NCBI GenBank assembly: GCA_030835185.1
Contig: JAUQWL010000175.1
Span: 1-15,817, forward strand
DNA: 15,817 bases
Direction: 5' to 3'
DNA from: Solirubrobacterales bacterium
Lineage (GTDB): Bacteria > Actinomycetota > Thermoleophilia > Solirubrobacterales > 70-9
The notes beneath the pieces are model-generated. The model did not search any database, was not told the DNA's origin, and saw only the letters and a list, made by a program, of their open reading frames with translations. The position numbers and the translations under genes were made by a program. Below, one piece after another: positions 1 to 10,579 of the stretch (its first letter is position 1; every line of letters begins with the position of its first letter).

Positions 1-3309
<3,309 letters not shown>

Positions 3310-3331
3310 GGTCACCAATTTCAGTCACTTC

Positions 3332-3338
3332 AGGAGGG
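3332..3338 (+). promoter_or_regulatory. Ribosome binding site of the SurA-like gene
   Basis: AGGAGGG lies 8 bases before the ATG at 3347. It fixes that start over a longer in-frame reading from 3239 that would overlap the end of mfd. Confidence 0.8.
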
Positions 3339-3346
3339 ACAACTGC

Positions 3347-4630
3347 ATGAGCGGTAAGAGCAGGTCTGGTCTGATCATCTTCGGGGCGATTCTCGTCCTG
3401 CTTTTTGCCGGTATCGCCGTTGCGCAGGGCATCGGCAACCCGAGCGTGCCTTCAGGTGACATCGCCCTCGTCGAAGAGGTTCCCGACGGGTTTGGTGACA
3501 TCACCAAGGACGAGTACGACCGCACCTTCCTCCAGACCTGGAATCGGGGAGGCCTCAAGGAGGCACCCGAGCCCGGTGACAACCAGTACGAACAGATCAA
3601 GGAAGCCGCGATCAACGACCTGCTCGACCAGGCGTGGCTGACCGGTGAGGCCGCCGAGCTCGGCGTAACCGCAACCGAGCGCGAAATCGACAACGAGTTC
3701 GAGACGATCCGCCAGGACCAGTTTCCCGACGACGCTTCATACGAGAAGTTCCTCAAGGACAGCAACTTCACCAACGAGGAAGTTCTCGACCGGGTCCGGC
3801 TCCAGGTACTCAGCCGCAAGATCGAGGATCAGATCACCAGCGACGTGAGCGAGGTGCCCGAGGATCAGATCGAGCAGTTCTACGAGAACTCGCGGGAGAA
3901 CTTCACCACACCGGAGACCCGCGATGTCCGCCTGATCGTCGCCGGCAATCAGGCTGATGCCGACAAGGTCGAGGCCGCGCTCGACGAGAGCAGCGAAGAC
4001 AGCGACTACGCCAGGCTGGCGAAGCAGTACTCGACCAACGGCAGCAGCTCCCAGGGGGGCAAGACGGTCGCCACCGAAGGGTCCTTCCCCGACCCGGCCG
4101 GCTCAGAGGTGATGAGTGCCGAGGAAGGCGCCGTGCTCGGACCGATCGAGGCCGGCGGCGATTTTTACTTCTTCAAGGTCAACAAGATCAATCCGGAAGA
4201 AACCCAGACGCTCGACGACGTGCGCCAGCAGATCCGCCAGCAGTTGCTGCCGACGCTGCAGCAGCAGGCGATGAGCGACTTCGTCGCCGAATACAACTCC
4301 AAGTGGACCTCACGCACCTTCTGCGCTGACGACTACACGGTCGCCCGCTGCAGCAACTTCAAGGGCGACGGTCGCCTCGAAAGTGCCGATCCGGCCTGTT
4401 ACGAAGAAGGCGCGGCCGATGCCGATCCGGCGCTCACCTGCCCGGCAGCAGTCGGTCTGAGGGCACCTCAGGACCCGGGCGGAAGCTCGCTCGACCCGTT
4501 CAATCAGTCCGGTGGGGCGAATCGTCCCCAGGGTCCCGTTCCCGCGGGCGACGCGGCTGACGCTGCCGCCGCAGCCGGCGCAGTCCCGGATGCAGGAGCC
4601 GGGGCGGTCCAGCAGGTTCCGGCCCAGTAG
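3347..4630 (+). CDS. Membrane-anchored SurA/PrsA-like peptidyl-prolyl isomerase
   Basis: A 427-residue extracytoplasmic foldase. Residues 8-27 form a single hydrophobic signal/anchor segment. A SurA-N-like helical region follows (about 75-165), then a parvulin (PpiC) rotamase domain (about 188-290) beginning TPETRDVRLIV and containing QYSTNGSSSQGG and GPIEAGGDFYFFKV. The family catalyses proline cis/trans isomerisation or chaperones secreted proteins; here the active protein would lie outside the membrane. After the parvulin domain a segment carries four cysteines (in FCADD, ARCSN, PACYE and LTCPA), which could form disulfides, and the tail is rich in Ala, Gly, Pro and Gln. The start is set by AGGAGGG upstream. 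It follows mfd closely and may share its transcript. The family is clear, but whether it acts as SurA or PrsA is not. Confidence 0.85.
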   Translation: MSGKSRSGLIIFGAILVLLFAGIAVAQGIGNPSVPSGDIALVEEVPDGFGDITKDEYDRTFLQTWNRGGLKEAPEPGDNQYEQIKEAAINDLLDQAWLTGEAAELGVTATEREIDNEFETIRQDQFPDDASYEKFLKDSNFTNEEVLDRVRLQVLSRKIEDQITSDVSEVPEDQIEQFYENSRENFTTPETRDVRLIVAGNQADADKVEAALDESSEDSDYARLAKQYSTNGSSSQGGKTVATEGSFPDPAGSEVMSAEEGAVLGPIEAGGDFYFFKVNKINPEETQTLDDVRQQIRQQLLPTLQQQAMSDFVAEYNSKWTSRTFCADDYTVARCSNFKGDGRLESADPACYEEGAADADPALTCPAAVGLRAPQDPGGSSLDPFNQSGGANRPQGPVPAGDAADAAAAAGAVPDAGAGAVQQVPAQ

Positions 4631-4651
4631 TCCGAGCCGGCGGCCCGGCCC

Positions 4652-4678
4652 GTTCGTGTCGAGGGTACGAACCGTTCG
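4652..4678 (+). repeat. Alternating inverted repeats upstream of mazG
   Basis: GTTCGT (4652-4657) pairs with ACGAAC (4667-4672) across a 9-base loop. The same CGAAC also pairs with a second GTTCG (4674-4678), giving two mutually exclusive hairpins ending 5 bases before the mazG Shine-Dalgarno. The repeats are plain to see; any attenuator or terminator role is a guess. Confidence 0.35.
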
Positions 4679-4696
4679 CAATCAGGAGGCGGGCGC

Positions 4697-5431
4697 GTGA
4701 GCGGCCGGGAACTGGCCGACGCGCTGGCGCGGCTGGACGAAGTCACGCGCACCCTGCGCACCGAGTGTCCGTGGGACCGTGAGCAGGATGCCCGGTCGAT
4801 CGTCCCGCACACGGTCGAGGAGGCATACGAACTGGCTGATGCCGTCCGCAACGAGGATACGGCCGCGATGTGCGACGAACTCGGCGACGTACTCTTTCAG
4901 GTCGTTTTCCTCTCGCTGCTGCTGGAGGAACAGGGAGAAGGCGATCTGGCGGGGATCGCGACCCAGCTCACCGACAAACTGATCCGCCGACATCCCCACG
5001 TGTACCCGCCGGATTCACCTGCCGCGGGAGTTGAAGAGAGCGCCCCGGCTTCGGAAGAGAAAGCCGGCGCGGCGAGCGGTCAGGAGGTCGCATCCTCCGA
5101 GCCGGGCGCGGGGGGCGATGCGAAGATCGAGACAGCCGACGACGTGCGCAAGCAGTGGGACCGGATCAAGCAGGACGTCGAGGGTCGAACGAGCGAGAAG
5201 GACTGGCGAAAGCCCGGCCTGCCGGCGCTCGTGTACGCGAACAAGGTCCAGTGGAAGATCGACCCGGTCGAGCGCCCGGCCAATGCCGGCGCGGAGAACC
5301 CCGACCTCGACGAGGACGAAGCCGAAATCGGGCGGATGCTCTGGGAGGCCGTGGCCGAGGCCCGCCGCCGCGGCGTCGATCCTGAACTGGCTCTCCGGGC
5401 GGAAGCCGAGCGCCACGCCCCGCGCGGCTGA
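4697..5431 (+). CDS. mazG: MazG nucleoside triphosphate pyrophosphohydrolase, C-terminal half degenerate
   Basis: MazG hydrolyses (d)NTPs to NMP plus pyrophosphate, cleaning damaged nucleotides and, in E. coli, influencing the ppGpp response. This protein has 244 residues with a GTG start placed 7 bases after AGGAGG (4684-4689). The N-terminal half is canonical: CPWDREQ (24-30), the metal-binding EEAYE (41-45), DELGD (60-64) and RRHPHVY (97-103). A hydrophilic Glu/Ala/Ser/Gly-rich insert of about 40 residues (104-145) separates it from the second half, which begins DDVRKQWDRIK. In the second half the usual ExxD motif appears as EIGR (210-213), and the preceding ExxE helix seems shortened. The gene sits between the foldase and the toxin-antitoxin pair in the actinobacterial mfd-mazG-eno context. 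The assignment is firm; loss of the second active site is inferred by eye. Confidence 0.93.
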   Translation: MSGRELADALARLDEVTRTLRTECPWDREQDARSIVPHTVEEAYELADAVRNEDTAAMCDELGDVLFQVVFLSLLLEEQGEGDLAGIATQLTDKLIRRHPHVYPPDSPAAGVEESAPASEEKAGAASGQEVASSEPGAGGDAKIETADDVRKQWDRIKQDVEGRTSEKDWRKPGLPALVYANKVQWKIDPVERPANAGAENPDLDEDEAEIGRMLWEAVAEARRRGVDPELALRAEAERHAPRG

Positions 5432-5460
5432 CCCACCAGGACCGTCGAGCCGTCGACTGC

Positions 5461-5495
5461 CACAAACGTACTTGGCCAAGTTGGCTAAACTTGTG
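5461..5495 (+). promoter_or_regulatory. Candidate promoter/operator of the toxin-antitoxin operon
   Basis: CAAGTT (5477-5482) and AACTTG (5488-5493) form a perfect inverted repeat around a 5-base spacer, nested inside CACAA/TTGTG (5461-5465 and 5491-5495). It overlaps a near-perfect direct repeat, TTGGCCAA/TTGGCTAA (5472-5479 and 5481-5488). TAAACT (5486-5491) fits the actinobacterial TAnnnT -10 box and ends 6 bases before the antitoxin ATG, which would place transcription start on or next to the A of the start codon. No good -35 was found. Such a site is what an autoregulating Phd/VapB antitoxin would bind. Confidence 0.55.
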
Positions 5496-5497
5496 CC

Positions 5498-5746
5498 ATG
5501 AAGAAGGCGATTGCCATAGGTGAAGCCAAGACGAACCTCTCGAAGCTGATCGAGCGGGCGGAGCATGGGGAAGAAGTGGTCATCCGGCGCGGGCCCCGGC
5601 CGGTGGCGAAGATCGTTGCCTTCGAGCCGCCTCCGGAGCAGCCTCTGTTCGGGGCGCTGGCCGGGTCGATCCGGATCGGTGAGAACTTCGACGATCCGAT
5701 CCCGGGCTTCGAGCCGTATACCGGGGAGGTATCCGATCCTGATTGA
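5498..5746 (+). CDS. vapB: Phd/YefM-family antitoxin (VapB)
   Basis: An 82-residue antitoxin. The N-terminal half has the typical Phd/YefM DNA-binding fold signature: EAKTNLSKLIERAEHGEEVVI followed by RRGPRPVAKIVAF (positions 9 to 42). The C-terminal half is acidic and Pro-rich (PPPEQPLFGAL to the end), the region that in this family wraps the toxin. It would neutralise the VapC encoded 18 bases downstream and, with it, repress the upstream operator. There is no Shine-Dalgarno before the ATG; a TAnnnT box 6 bases upstream suggests a leaderless mRNA. The Phd-type antitoxin paired with a PIN toxin is a common arrangement. Confidence 0.88.
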   Translation: MKKAIAIGEAKTNLSKLIERAEHGEEVVIRRGPRPVAKIVAFEPPPEQPLFGALAGSIRIGENFDDPIPGFEPYTGEVSDPD

Positions 5747-5764
5747 GCACGTCGCCCTGTCGCG

Positions 5765-6136
5765 GTGAAGCTTCTGCTGGATACCCATGCAGTCCTTTGG
5801 CTGCTCGACGGTGACGAGCGTGTGCCGGACTGGTTGCGGGAAAGCAGGAACGGCAGCGATGAGCTGCTGGTCAGCGATGTTTCGATCTGGGAGGTCGCGA
5901 TCAAGCGGTCCCACGGGAGGATCGAGGTTCCCGGTGACTTCCCGGAGCACCTGGATAAGCTCGGCTTCGGCCGGTTGGAGATCTCGAGCAGTCACGTCTG
6001 GGCGGTAGGCGATCTCGAATTCCACCACCGGGATCCTTTTGACAGGCTGCTCGTCGCCCAGGCGGTGCTCGAGGGCGTGACGTTTGTCAGCAGCGACCGT
6101 GAATTCGCCCGGTACGGCATCTCGCTGAGGTGGTAA
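5765..6136 (+). CDS. vapC: PIN-domain ribonuclease toxin VapC
   Basis: A 123-residue PIN-domain endoribonuclease, full length for the family. The acidic catalytic set is complete: D6 in LLLDTHAVLWLL, E43 in SIWEVAIK, D90/D93 in HRDPFDRLLVAQA, and D111 in VSSDREF. Known VapC toxins cut tRNA or rRNA in a Mg-dependent way; the target here cannot be read from sequence. The GTG start is the first reasonable one after the antitoxin stop, with no evident Shine-Dalgarno, so translation is probably coupled to vapB. By eye, Asp codons are about evenly GAT and GAC here, whereas the flanking genes favour GAC, fitting later acquisition. Its stop lies 14 bases before eno. Confidence 0.93.
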   Translation: MKLLLDTHAVLWLLDGDERVPDWLRESRNGSDELLVSDVSIWEVAIKRSHGRIEVPGDFPEHLDKLGFGRLEISSSHVWAVGDLEFHHRDPFDRLLVAQAVLEGVTFVSSDREFARYGISLRW

Positions 6137-6142
6137 TAGACT
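6137..6142 (+). promoter_or_regulatory. Possible -10 box for a leaderless eno transcript
   Basis: TAGACT matches TAnnnT and ends 8 bases before the eno ATG, the spacing expected for a leaderless mRNA. No convincing -35 is visible. This would give eno its own promoter overlapping the vapC stop. Weak evidence by itself. Confidence 0.25.
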
Positions 6143-6150
6143 GGCGCTCG

Positions 6151-7443
6151 ATGAGCACGATAGAAGCCGTTCACGCGCGCCAGATCCTCGATTCCCGAGG
6201 AAACCCCACGATCGAGGTCGATGTCCGGCTGGTGGAGGGTCAGGTCGGCCGTGCTGCGGTGCCCTCCGGTGCCTCGACCGGTGAATTCGAGGCGGTCGAG
6301 CTTCGCGATGGCGGTTCCGGGTACCTGGGCAAGGGCGTCGGCAAAGCTGTCGCCAACGTCAACGGGGAGCTCCAGAAGGCCCTGACCGGCTTCGATGCGA
6401 CCGATCAGGCCGGCCTGGACGAGCTGATGATCGAACTCGACGGCACCGACAACAAGGGCCGGCTCGGGGCCAATGCAATCCTCGGTGTCTCGCTCGCTGC
6501 CGCCCGCGCCGGCGCGCTGCTGGAAGACAGGCCGCTCTACTCCTACCTCGGCGACATGTACGGCAGCGCGAACGCCGACCTGCTTCCGGTGCCGATGATG
6601 AACGTGCTCAACGGTGGTGCGCACGCCGACAACTCGGTCGACTTCCAGGAGTTCATGGTCATGCCCGCCGGAGCGTCCTCCTTCTCCGAATGCCTGCGCA
6701 TCGGCACTGAAGTCTTCCACTCGCTGAAGAAGATCCTGGCCGGCCACGGCTTCGCCACCGCGGTCGGCGACGAAGGCGGCTTCGCACCGAACCTGCCCTC
6801 GAACGAGGCGGCGCTCGAGATCCTGACAGAGGGCATCGAAGCCGCCGGCTACAAGGCCGGGGAGGACGTCTTCATCGCCCTCGACCCTGCCACCAGCGAG
6901 ATCTACGAGGACGGTGTGTACCGGCTCGAACACGAGGACCGCTCTCTGAGTCCATCCCAGATGGCCGACTACTGGGCCGGTGCCTGTGAGCGATTCCCGA
7001 TCGTCTCGCTCGAGGACGGCATGGACGAGGAGGACTGGGACGGGTGGAAGCTGCTGACCGAACGCCTCGGCGACTCCGTCCAGCTGGTCGGCGACGACCT
7101 CTTCGTGACCAACCCGGTGCGGCTGAAGCGGGGAATCGACGGCGACATCGCCAACTCGATCCTGGTCAAGGTCAACCAGATCGGCACTCTGACCGAGACG
7201 CTCGAAGCGATCCGCATGGCCGGAGAGGCCGGTTACACCGCGGTCATCTCGCACCGCTCCGGGGAGACGGAGGACACCACGATCGCCGACCTGGCCGTCG
7301 CCACCGGGGCCGGCCAGATCAAGACGGGCGCGCCTTCGCGCTCGGACCGTGTCGCCAAGTACAACCGCCTGCTGAGAATCGAGGAAGAGCTGGGAGATTC
7401 CGCCCGTTTCGACGGTACGGCGGTGCTGAAGCGCCGGCCTTGA
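6151..7443 (+). CDS. eno: Enolase
   Basis: Enolase (phosphopyruvate hydratase) converts 2-phosphoglycerate to phosphoenolpyruvate in glycolysis. The 430-residue protein is full length and starts MSTIEAVHARQILDSRGNP. A GTG at 6130 would add seven residues, but family N-termini support the ATG. Catalytic and metal residues are all present: E208 in GDEGGFAPN, D245 in ALDPA, E288 in SLEDGMDE, D315 in GDDLFVTN, and K340 in LVKVNQIG. The GASTGEFEAVELRDG loop and the HRSGETEDT signature are also intact. Its only Shine-Dalgarno-like run (GAGGTGG, 6127-6133) is 17 bases away, too far for ordinary use. Expression may therefore depend on read-through from vapC or on a leaderless start. Confidence 0.98.
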   Translation: MSTIEAVHARQILDSRGNPTIEVDVRLVEGQVGRAAVPSGASTGEFEAVELRDGGSGYLGKGVGKAVANVNGELQKALTGFDATDQAGLDELMIELDGTDNKGRLGANAILGVSLAAARAGALLEDRPLYSYLGDMYGSANADLLPVPMMNVLNGGAHADNSVDFQEFMVMPAGASSFSECLRIGTEVFHSLKKILAGHGFATAVGDEGGFAPNLPSNEAALEILTEGIEAAGYKAGEDVFIALDPATSEIYEDGVYRLEHEDRSLSPSQMADYWAGACERFPIVSLEDGMDEEDWDGWKLLTERLGDSVQLVGDDLFVTNPVRLKRGIDGDIANSILVKVNQIGTLTETLEAIRMAGEAGYTAVISHRSGETEDTTIADLAVATGAGQIKTGAPSRSDRVAKYNRLLRIEEELGDSARFDGTAVLKRRP

Positions 7444-7476
7444 AGGAAATGACCGTCCGCCCAAGAAGGGTCGGAC

Positions 7477-7845
7477 GTGTCAGCACGTTCGCGGTCAATC
7501 GCCAGACAGTCCCGACCGCCGCGCCGTCGTCCGGCCCCGAGAAAGAACGCCGGCCAGGAGGGTTCCGGCCGGATCAGGTGGGACCGGCTCGGGCGCATCG
7601 TCCTGGTGGCGTCCGTATTCGTCATCCTCACCCTCTACATCGGTCCTGCCTACAACTTCGCCACCACCTACATGCGGGCGAGCGACGTCAAGGAGGAGTT
7701 TCACCGTGTGCTCGACGAGAACAAGCGGCTCAAGAACCTCTCCGAGCGTGCCGGCACCGATTCCGTCCTGAGGCGGGAGGCCAGGCGACAGGGCATGATC
7801 GTCTCCGGCGAGCAGGCCTACGTGGTCAACGGCCTCAACCGCTGA
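7477..7845 (+). CDS. ftsB: FtsB/DivIC-type septum formation protein
   Basis: A 122-residue bitopic division protein. A basic Arg/Pro-rich cytoplasmic N-terminus (1-38) precedes one transmembrane helix (about 39-59, GRIVLVASVFVILTLYIGPAY). An extracellular coiled coil follows (about 67-100), then a terminal motif EARRQGMIVSGEQAYVV that matches the usual FtsB ending. In the divisome FtsB pairs with FtsL and activates septal wall synthesis through FtsQ/FtsW/FtsI. The GTG start is supported by AGAAGGG (7464-7470). The position directly after eno is the conserved actinobacterial one (Rv1023-Rv1024 in M. tuberculosis). Separating FtsB from the related DivIC is a naming matter. Confidence 0.85.
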   Translation: MSARSRSIARQSRPPRRRPAPRKNAGQEGSGRIRWDRLGRIVLVASVFVILTLYIGPAYNFATTYMRASDVKEEFHRVLDENKRLKNLSERAGTDSVLRREARRQGMIVSGEQAYVVNGLNR

Positions 7846-7870
7846 GGACCCCCGGACAGGGCCGCTCCGG

Positions 7871-10135
7871 ATGAGCGCCGTCTCCTTCTACTTCGGAATC
7901 GCCCAGCTCGCGCTGGTCCTCGGTGCGCTCGGATACGCGGCGCTGCGGCTGCGTCGCAACCTCCTTCCCGGCTGGGACGAGGCGGCCGGATACCTGGTCA
8001 CGGCAGTCACCGGCGTCGGCATGCTCGTGGTGCTCAGCGAGATTCTCGGCATGGTCGGCCTGTTTCGCGGGTGGACACTGGTGTCGGCAAGCGTGCTGAT
8101 CGCCGTTGCCGCACGGAGTTGGCCGGGGCCGCGACCGGATCCGGAGGGTCCCCGCGGCAGGGCCGGTGGATCGGCCGGATCCGGTTCCCGGGCCGGCGGC
8201 TCCGGCCCCGGAAGCGATGCCGAGATGGAAGGGGACGTCGAGATTTCGACCCCACCGCGCCCGCCGGTCGCCGCCAGCGGCTTCTGGCTCGCTCTGCTGA
8301 CGACGACGGTGCTGGTCGCCCAGTGGGCGGCCTTCACCTCCTACAGCCTGGACGCGGGCATCTCCAACTTCGATTCGGTCTGGTACCACCTCCCGTTTTC
8401 AGCCGACCTTTTCCAGAGCGGTTCGACCCTCGGCTTCTACAAGCCCGAGACCGTCTTCACCAACTGGTTCTATCCGCAGAACTCGGAACTGCTCCACGCC
8501 GTCGGCATGGCGCTCACCGGTCGGGATTTCTTCTCGGTCCTGGTCAACATGGGGTGGCTGGCCCTGGCGCTCCTTGCCGCGTGGTGCATCGGTCGCCCGT
8601 ACGCCCGGCCGCACCTGACCCTGATCGCTGCCTCGATCCTGCTCGCCACCCACACACTGGTCGTGCGGGAACCGGGGACGGCGAAGAACGACATCGTCGG
8701 GATCGCGCTGATCCTCTCGGCCGTGGCGATTCTGATCAACCGCGGTGCCGACCCCTCGGACACCCGGGGTCGCCTCGGTCCCGGTTGGGCGATGGCCGCC
8801 GCGGGGCTGGCGGTCGGCCTGGCCGTCGGAACCAAGGTGACCGCACTCGCTCCGGCGGCGATGATCACCTTCGCCGTGCTGTTCTCGGCCCATCACGGAT
8901 CCCGCCTCAGGTCGGCGGCCGTCTGGTTCGGCTCCGGCCTAGTCGGCGGCGGCTTCTGGTACCTGCGAAACCTGGTCGCCACCGGCAACCCGATCCCCCA
9001 GATCGAGAGCATCGGACCGATCAACCTCCCGGGTCCGGAGCGCCTGCAGCAGGGTCGGGAGGACTTCAGCGTCTTTCACTACATCACCGACTCGGCGATC
9101 TGGCGCGACTTCTTCTTCCCCGGGCTCGAGCAGGGCTTCGGCGAGCTCTGGCCGGTTCTTCTCGCGGTTGCGTTCGTCGGGCTCGTCGCACTGATCTGGC
9201 GCGGGCCCGGAAGACTGACCCGGACCCACGGATTGGCTGCCCTTCTGGCGATCGCCGCCTATCTGTTCACCCCTCTCGGTGCGGCCGGCCCCGAAGGCTC
9301 GCCGGATGCGTTCGCTATCAATCTGCGATTTCTCGTCCCGGCCCTGGCGATGGCTCTGGTGCTCATCCCGCTCGTCCCGTGGTTCGCCAGACCACGCCCT
9401 CAGCTTGCTTTCGCCCTGGTCCTGCTGGCCCTCTTCTTCGTCGGCGGCCGTGGGGACGCGATCTGGTCGCAGTCGGGCCGCTACTTCGGGATTGCCTTCG
9501 CGCTTGCCTTCGTAGTCGTGCCGTCCGTCGTCTGGCACTTCAGGAGACGCCCCGGATCCGGACCGGGAGGGCCCCTCCCGCTTTCGAACGGCCGCGACCG
9601 CATACTCGCCTCCGCTGCCGGTGCGGCGGTTGTCGCCGTGCTCCTGCTCGCCTGGCCCCTGGCTGACGGCTACTTCGACTCCCGTTACGCGGACTTCGAG
9701 CCCGAGGCCGGTCTCGCCCAGCCGTACCGCTGGGCCAACGGGATCGAGGATGCCGAGATCGGTCTGGCGGGAACTACCGCCGGTTTCAGGCAGTACGGCT
9801 TCTTCGGCAAGGACCTGTCCAACCGTCTCACCTACATCGGCAGAGAGACGTCCGCCGCCGGCTTCGACGTGATCGGGACCTGTTCCGGGTTCCGGCAGGC
9901 GGTGGACGAAGCCGATCTCGATTTCCTGGTCACGTCGCCCTTCCTGAATTTCAACGGTGACCGCGAACCGATTCCTTCCCCCGAGCGGGAGTGGGTCAAG
10001 GGCAGTCCATCGCTCACCCGCATCGTCGGACCGGGTCCGGTCGAGGTCTGGCGGGTCGCAGGGCCGCTCGACCCGGGGGCATGCGATCCTTCGGCGCCCG
10101 GCCCGGAGGCGACTCCCGGTCTGGTCGACGGCTGA
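7871..10135 (+). CDS. Polytopic membrane protein, probable GT-C-type glycosyltransferase
   Basis: A 754-residue protein with roughly 14-15 predicted hydrophobic helices, including about 3-23, 40-60, 138-158, 222-240, 424-443, 485-503 and 577-596. A soluble C-terminal part of about 150 residues follows. After the fourth helix comes NFDSVWYHLPFSADL (166-180), placed like the acidic loop motif of GT-C enzymes (ArnT/PMT/GT39 type, which use lipid-linked sugars). AKNDIVGIALIL (271-282) and GLAVGTKVTALAP also resemble conserved GT-C segments. A Gly/Pro/Arg-rich hydrophilic stretch (84-130) links helices three and four. The ATG at 7871 begins 25 bases after ftsB, without a strong Shine-Dalgarno. In M. 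tuberculosis the gene after ftsB is a DUF501 protein, so the neighbour differs here. Glycosyltransferase activity is inference; acceptor and donor are unknown. Confidence 0.55.
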   Translation: MSAVSFYFGIAQLALVLGALGYAALRLRRNLLPGWDEAAGYLVTAVTGVGMLVVLSEILGMVGLFRGWTLVSASVLIAVAARSWPGPRPDPEGPRGRAGGSAGSGSRAGGSGPGSDAEMEGDVEISTPPRPPVAASGFWLALLTTTVLVAQWAAFTSYSLDAGISNFDSVWYHLPFSADLFQSGSTLGFYKPETVFTNWFYPQNSELLHAVGMALTGRDFFSVLVNMGWLALALLAAWCIGRPYARPHLTLIAASILLATHTLVVREPGTAKNDIVGIALILSAVAILINRGADPSDTRGRLGPGWAMAAAGLAVGLAVGTKVTALAPAAMITFAVLFSAHHGSRLRSAAVWFGSGLVGGGFWYLRNLVATGNPIPQIESIGPINLPGPERLQQGREDFSVFHYITDSAIWRDFFFPGLEQGFGELWPVLLAVAFVGLVALIWRGPGRLTRTHGLAALLAIAAYLFTPLGAAGPEGSPDAFAINLRFLVPALAMALVLIPLVPWFARPRPQLAFALVLLALFFVGGRGDAIWSQSGRYFGIAFALAFVVVPSVVWHFRRRPGSGPGGPLPLSNGRDRILASAAGAAVVAVLLLAWPLADGYFDSRYADFEPEAGLAQPYRWANGIEDAEIGLAGTTAGFRQYGFFGKDLSNRLTYIGRETSAAGFDVIGTCSGFRQAVDEADLDFLVTSPFLNFNGDREPIPSPEREWVKGSPSLTRIVGPGPVEVWRVAGPLDPGACDPSAPGPEATPGLVDG

Positions 10136-10159
10136 AATCGCAGGGGCGAATCGACGCAG

Positions 10160-10480
10160 GTGACCTATCCACTCGAAAACGCACTCTTCAACTGGGAGGC
10201 CGGCATCGAGCGGCTGCGCTCACTCGAACGCGAAGGCTCGCTCAGGGGAGATCAGGTGACCGTGCCGGTGCGCGAGGAACTGCGCCGCCGCCTCGGCGCC
10301 ACCTTCGTCGCAGCCGAGCTGGCCGAAATCTACGGTGCCGGCACCGACTGGGCGCTTCAGCTTCCCGGGGTCGACCCTTCGCTCCCGGACCTCCAGGACC
10401 TGATCGATGCCGCCTTCTGGCTCCATCTCCAGGCCGCCGGTGACTTTGCCGGGGGTCGCCGGATCGAGCTCGACTCCTGA
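10160..10480 (+). CDS. Small uncharacterised protein
   Basis: A 106-residue soluble protein that I do not recognise. It has a GTG start and begins TYPLENALFNWEAGIERL. It looks mainly helical, with a basic stretch VREELRRRLG and a C-terminal helix DLIDAAFWLHLQAAGD. No signal peptide, membrane segment, metal motif or catalytic signature is visible. It follows the GT-C-like gene by 24 bases and probably ends that transcript. Upstream CAGGGG (10141-10146) could serve as a weak ribosome site. Codon use and GC match its neighbours, so it is likely a real gene. Confidence 0.65.
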   Translation: MTYPLENALFNWEAGIERLRSLEREGSLRGDQVTVPVREELRRRLGATFVAAELAEIYGAGTDWALQLPGVDPSLPDLQDLIDAAFWLHLQAAGDFAGGRRIELDS

Positions 10481-10509
10481 GTCCTCCGAACCAGTACGGG
10501 TCCGGCGCG

Positions 10510-10545
10510 GATGATGGCCCACAAAGGTCCGCACCGATGATGGCC
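10510..10545. repeat. Ten-base direct repeat in the convergent gap
   Basis: GATGATGGCC occurs at 10510-10519 and again at 10536-10545, 26 bases apart, between two converging genes. The repeat is visible; no function is proposed. Confidence 0.35.
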
Positions 10546-10555
10546 TGCAGCGGGC

Positions 10556-10575
10556 CGCCCCGGGGCCTGGGGGCG
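10556..10575. terminator. Possible bidirectional terminator hairpin
   Basis: CGCCCC (10556-10561) and GGGGCG (10570-10575) form a 6-bp stem with an 8-base loop. It sits between the plus-strand 106-residue gene and the minus-strand HTH gene. No T run is present on either strand, so this is a candidate only. Confidence 0.35.
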
Positions 10576-10579
10576 CGAT

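Noticed and set aside
6130..6150. GTG start for enolase seven codons upstream
   Set aside because: It would overlap the vapC end and lacks a ribosome site. Enolases start at the equivalent of MSTIEAVHAR.
5992..7464. 490-codon minus-strand frame across eno
   Set aside because: It is the complement of an intact enolase; low-complexity Arg/Gly/Val content typical of shadow frames.
8071..9666. 531-codon plus-strand frame within the GT-C-like gene
   Set aside because: Its translation is Arg/Pro/Gly-rich with no hydrophobic or motif structure, while the other frame shows clear membrane helices.
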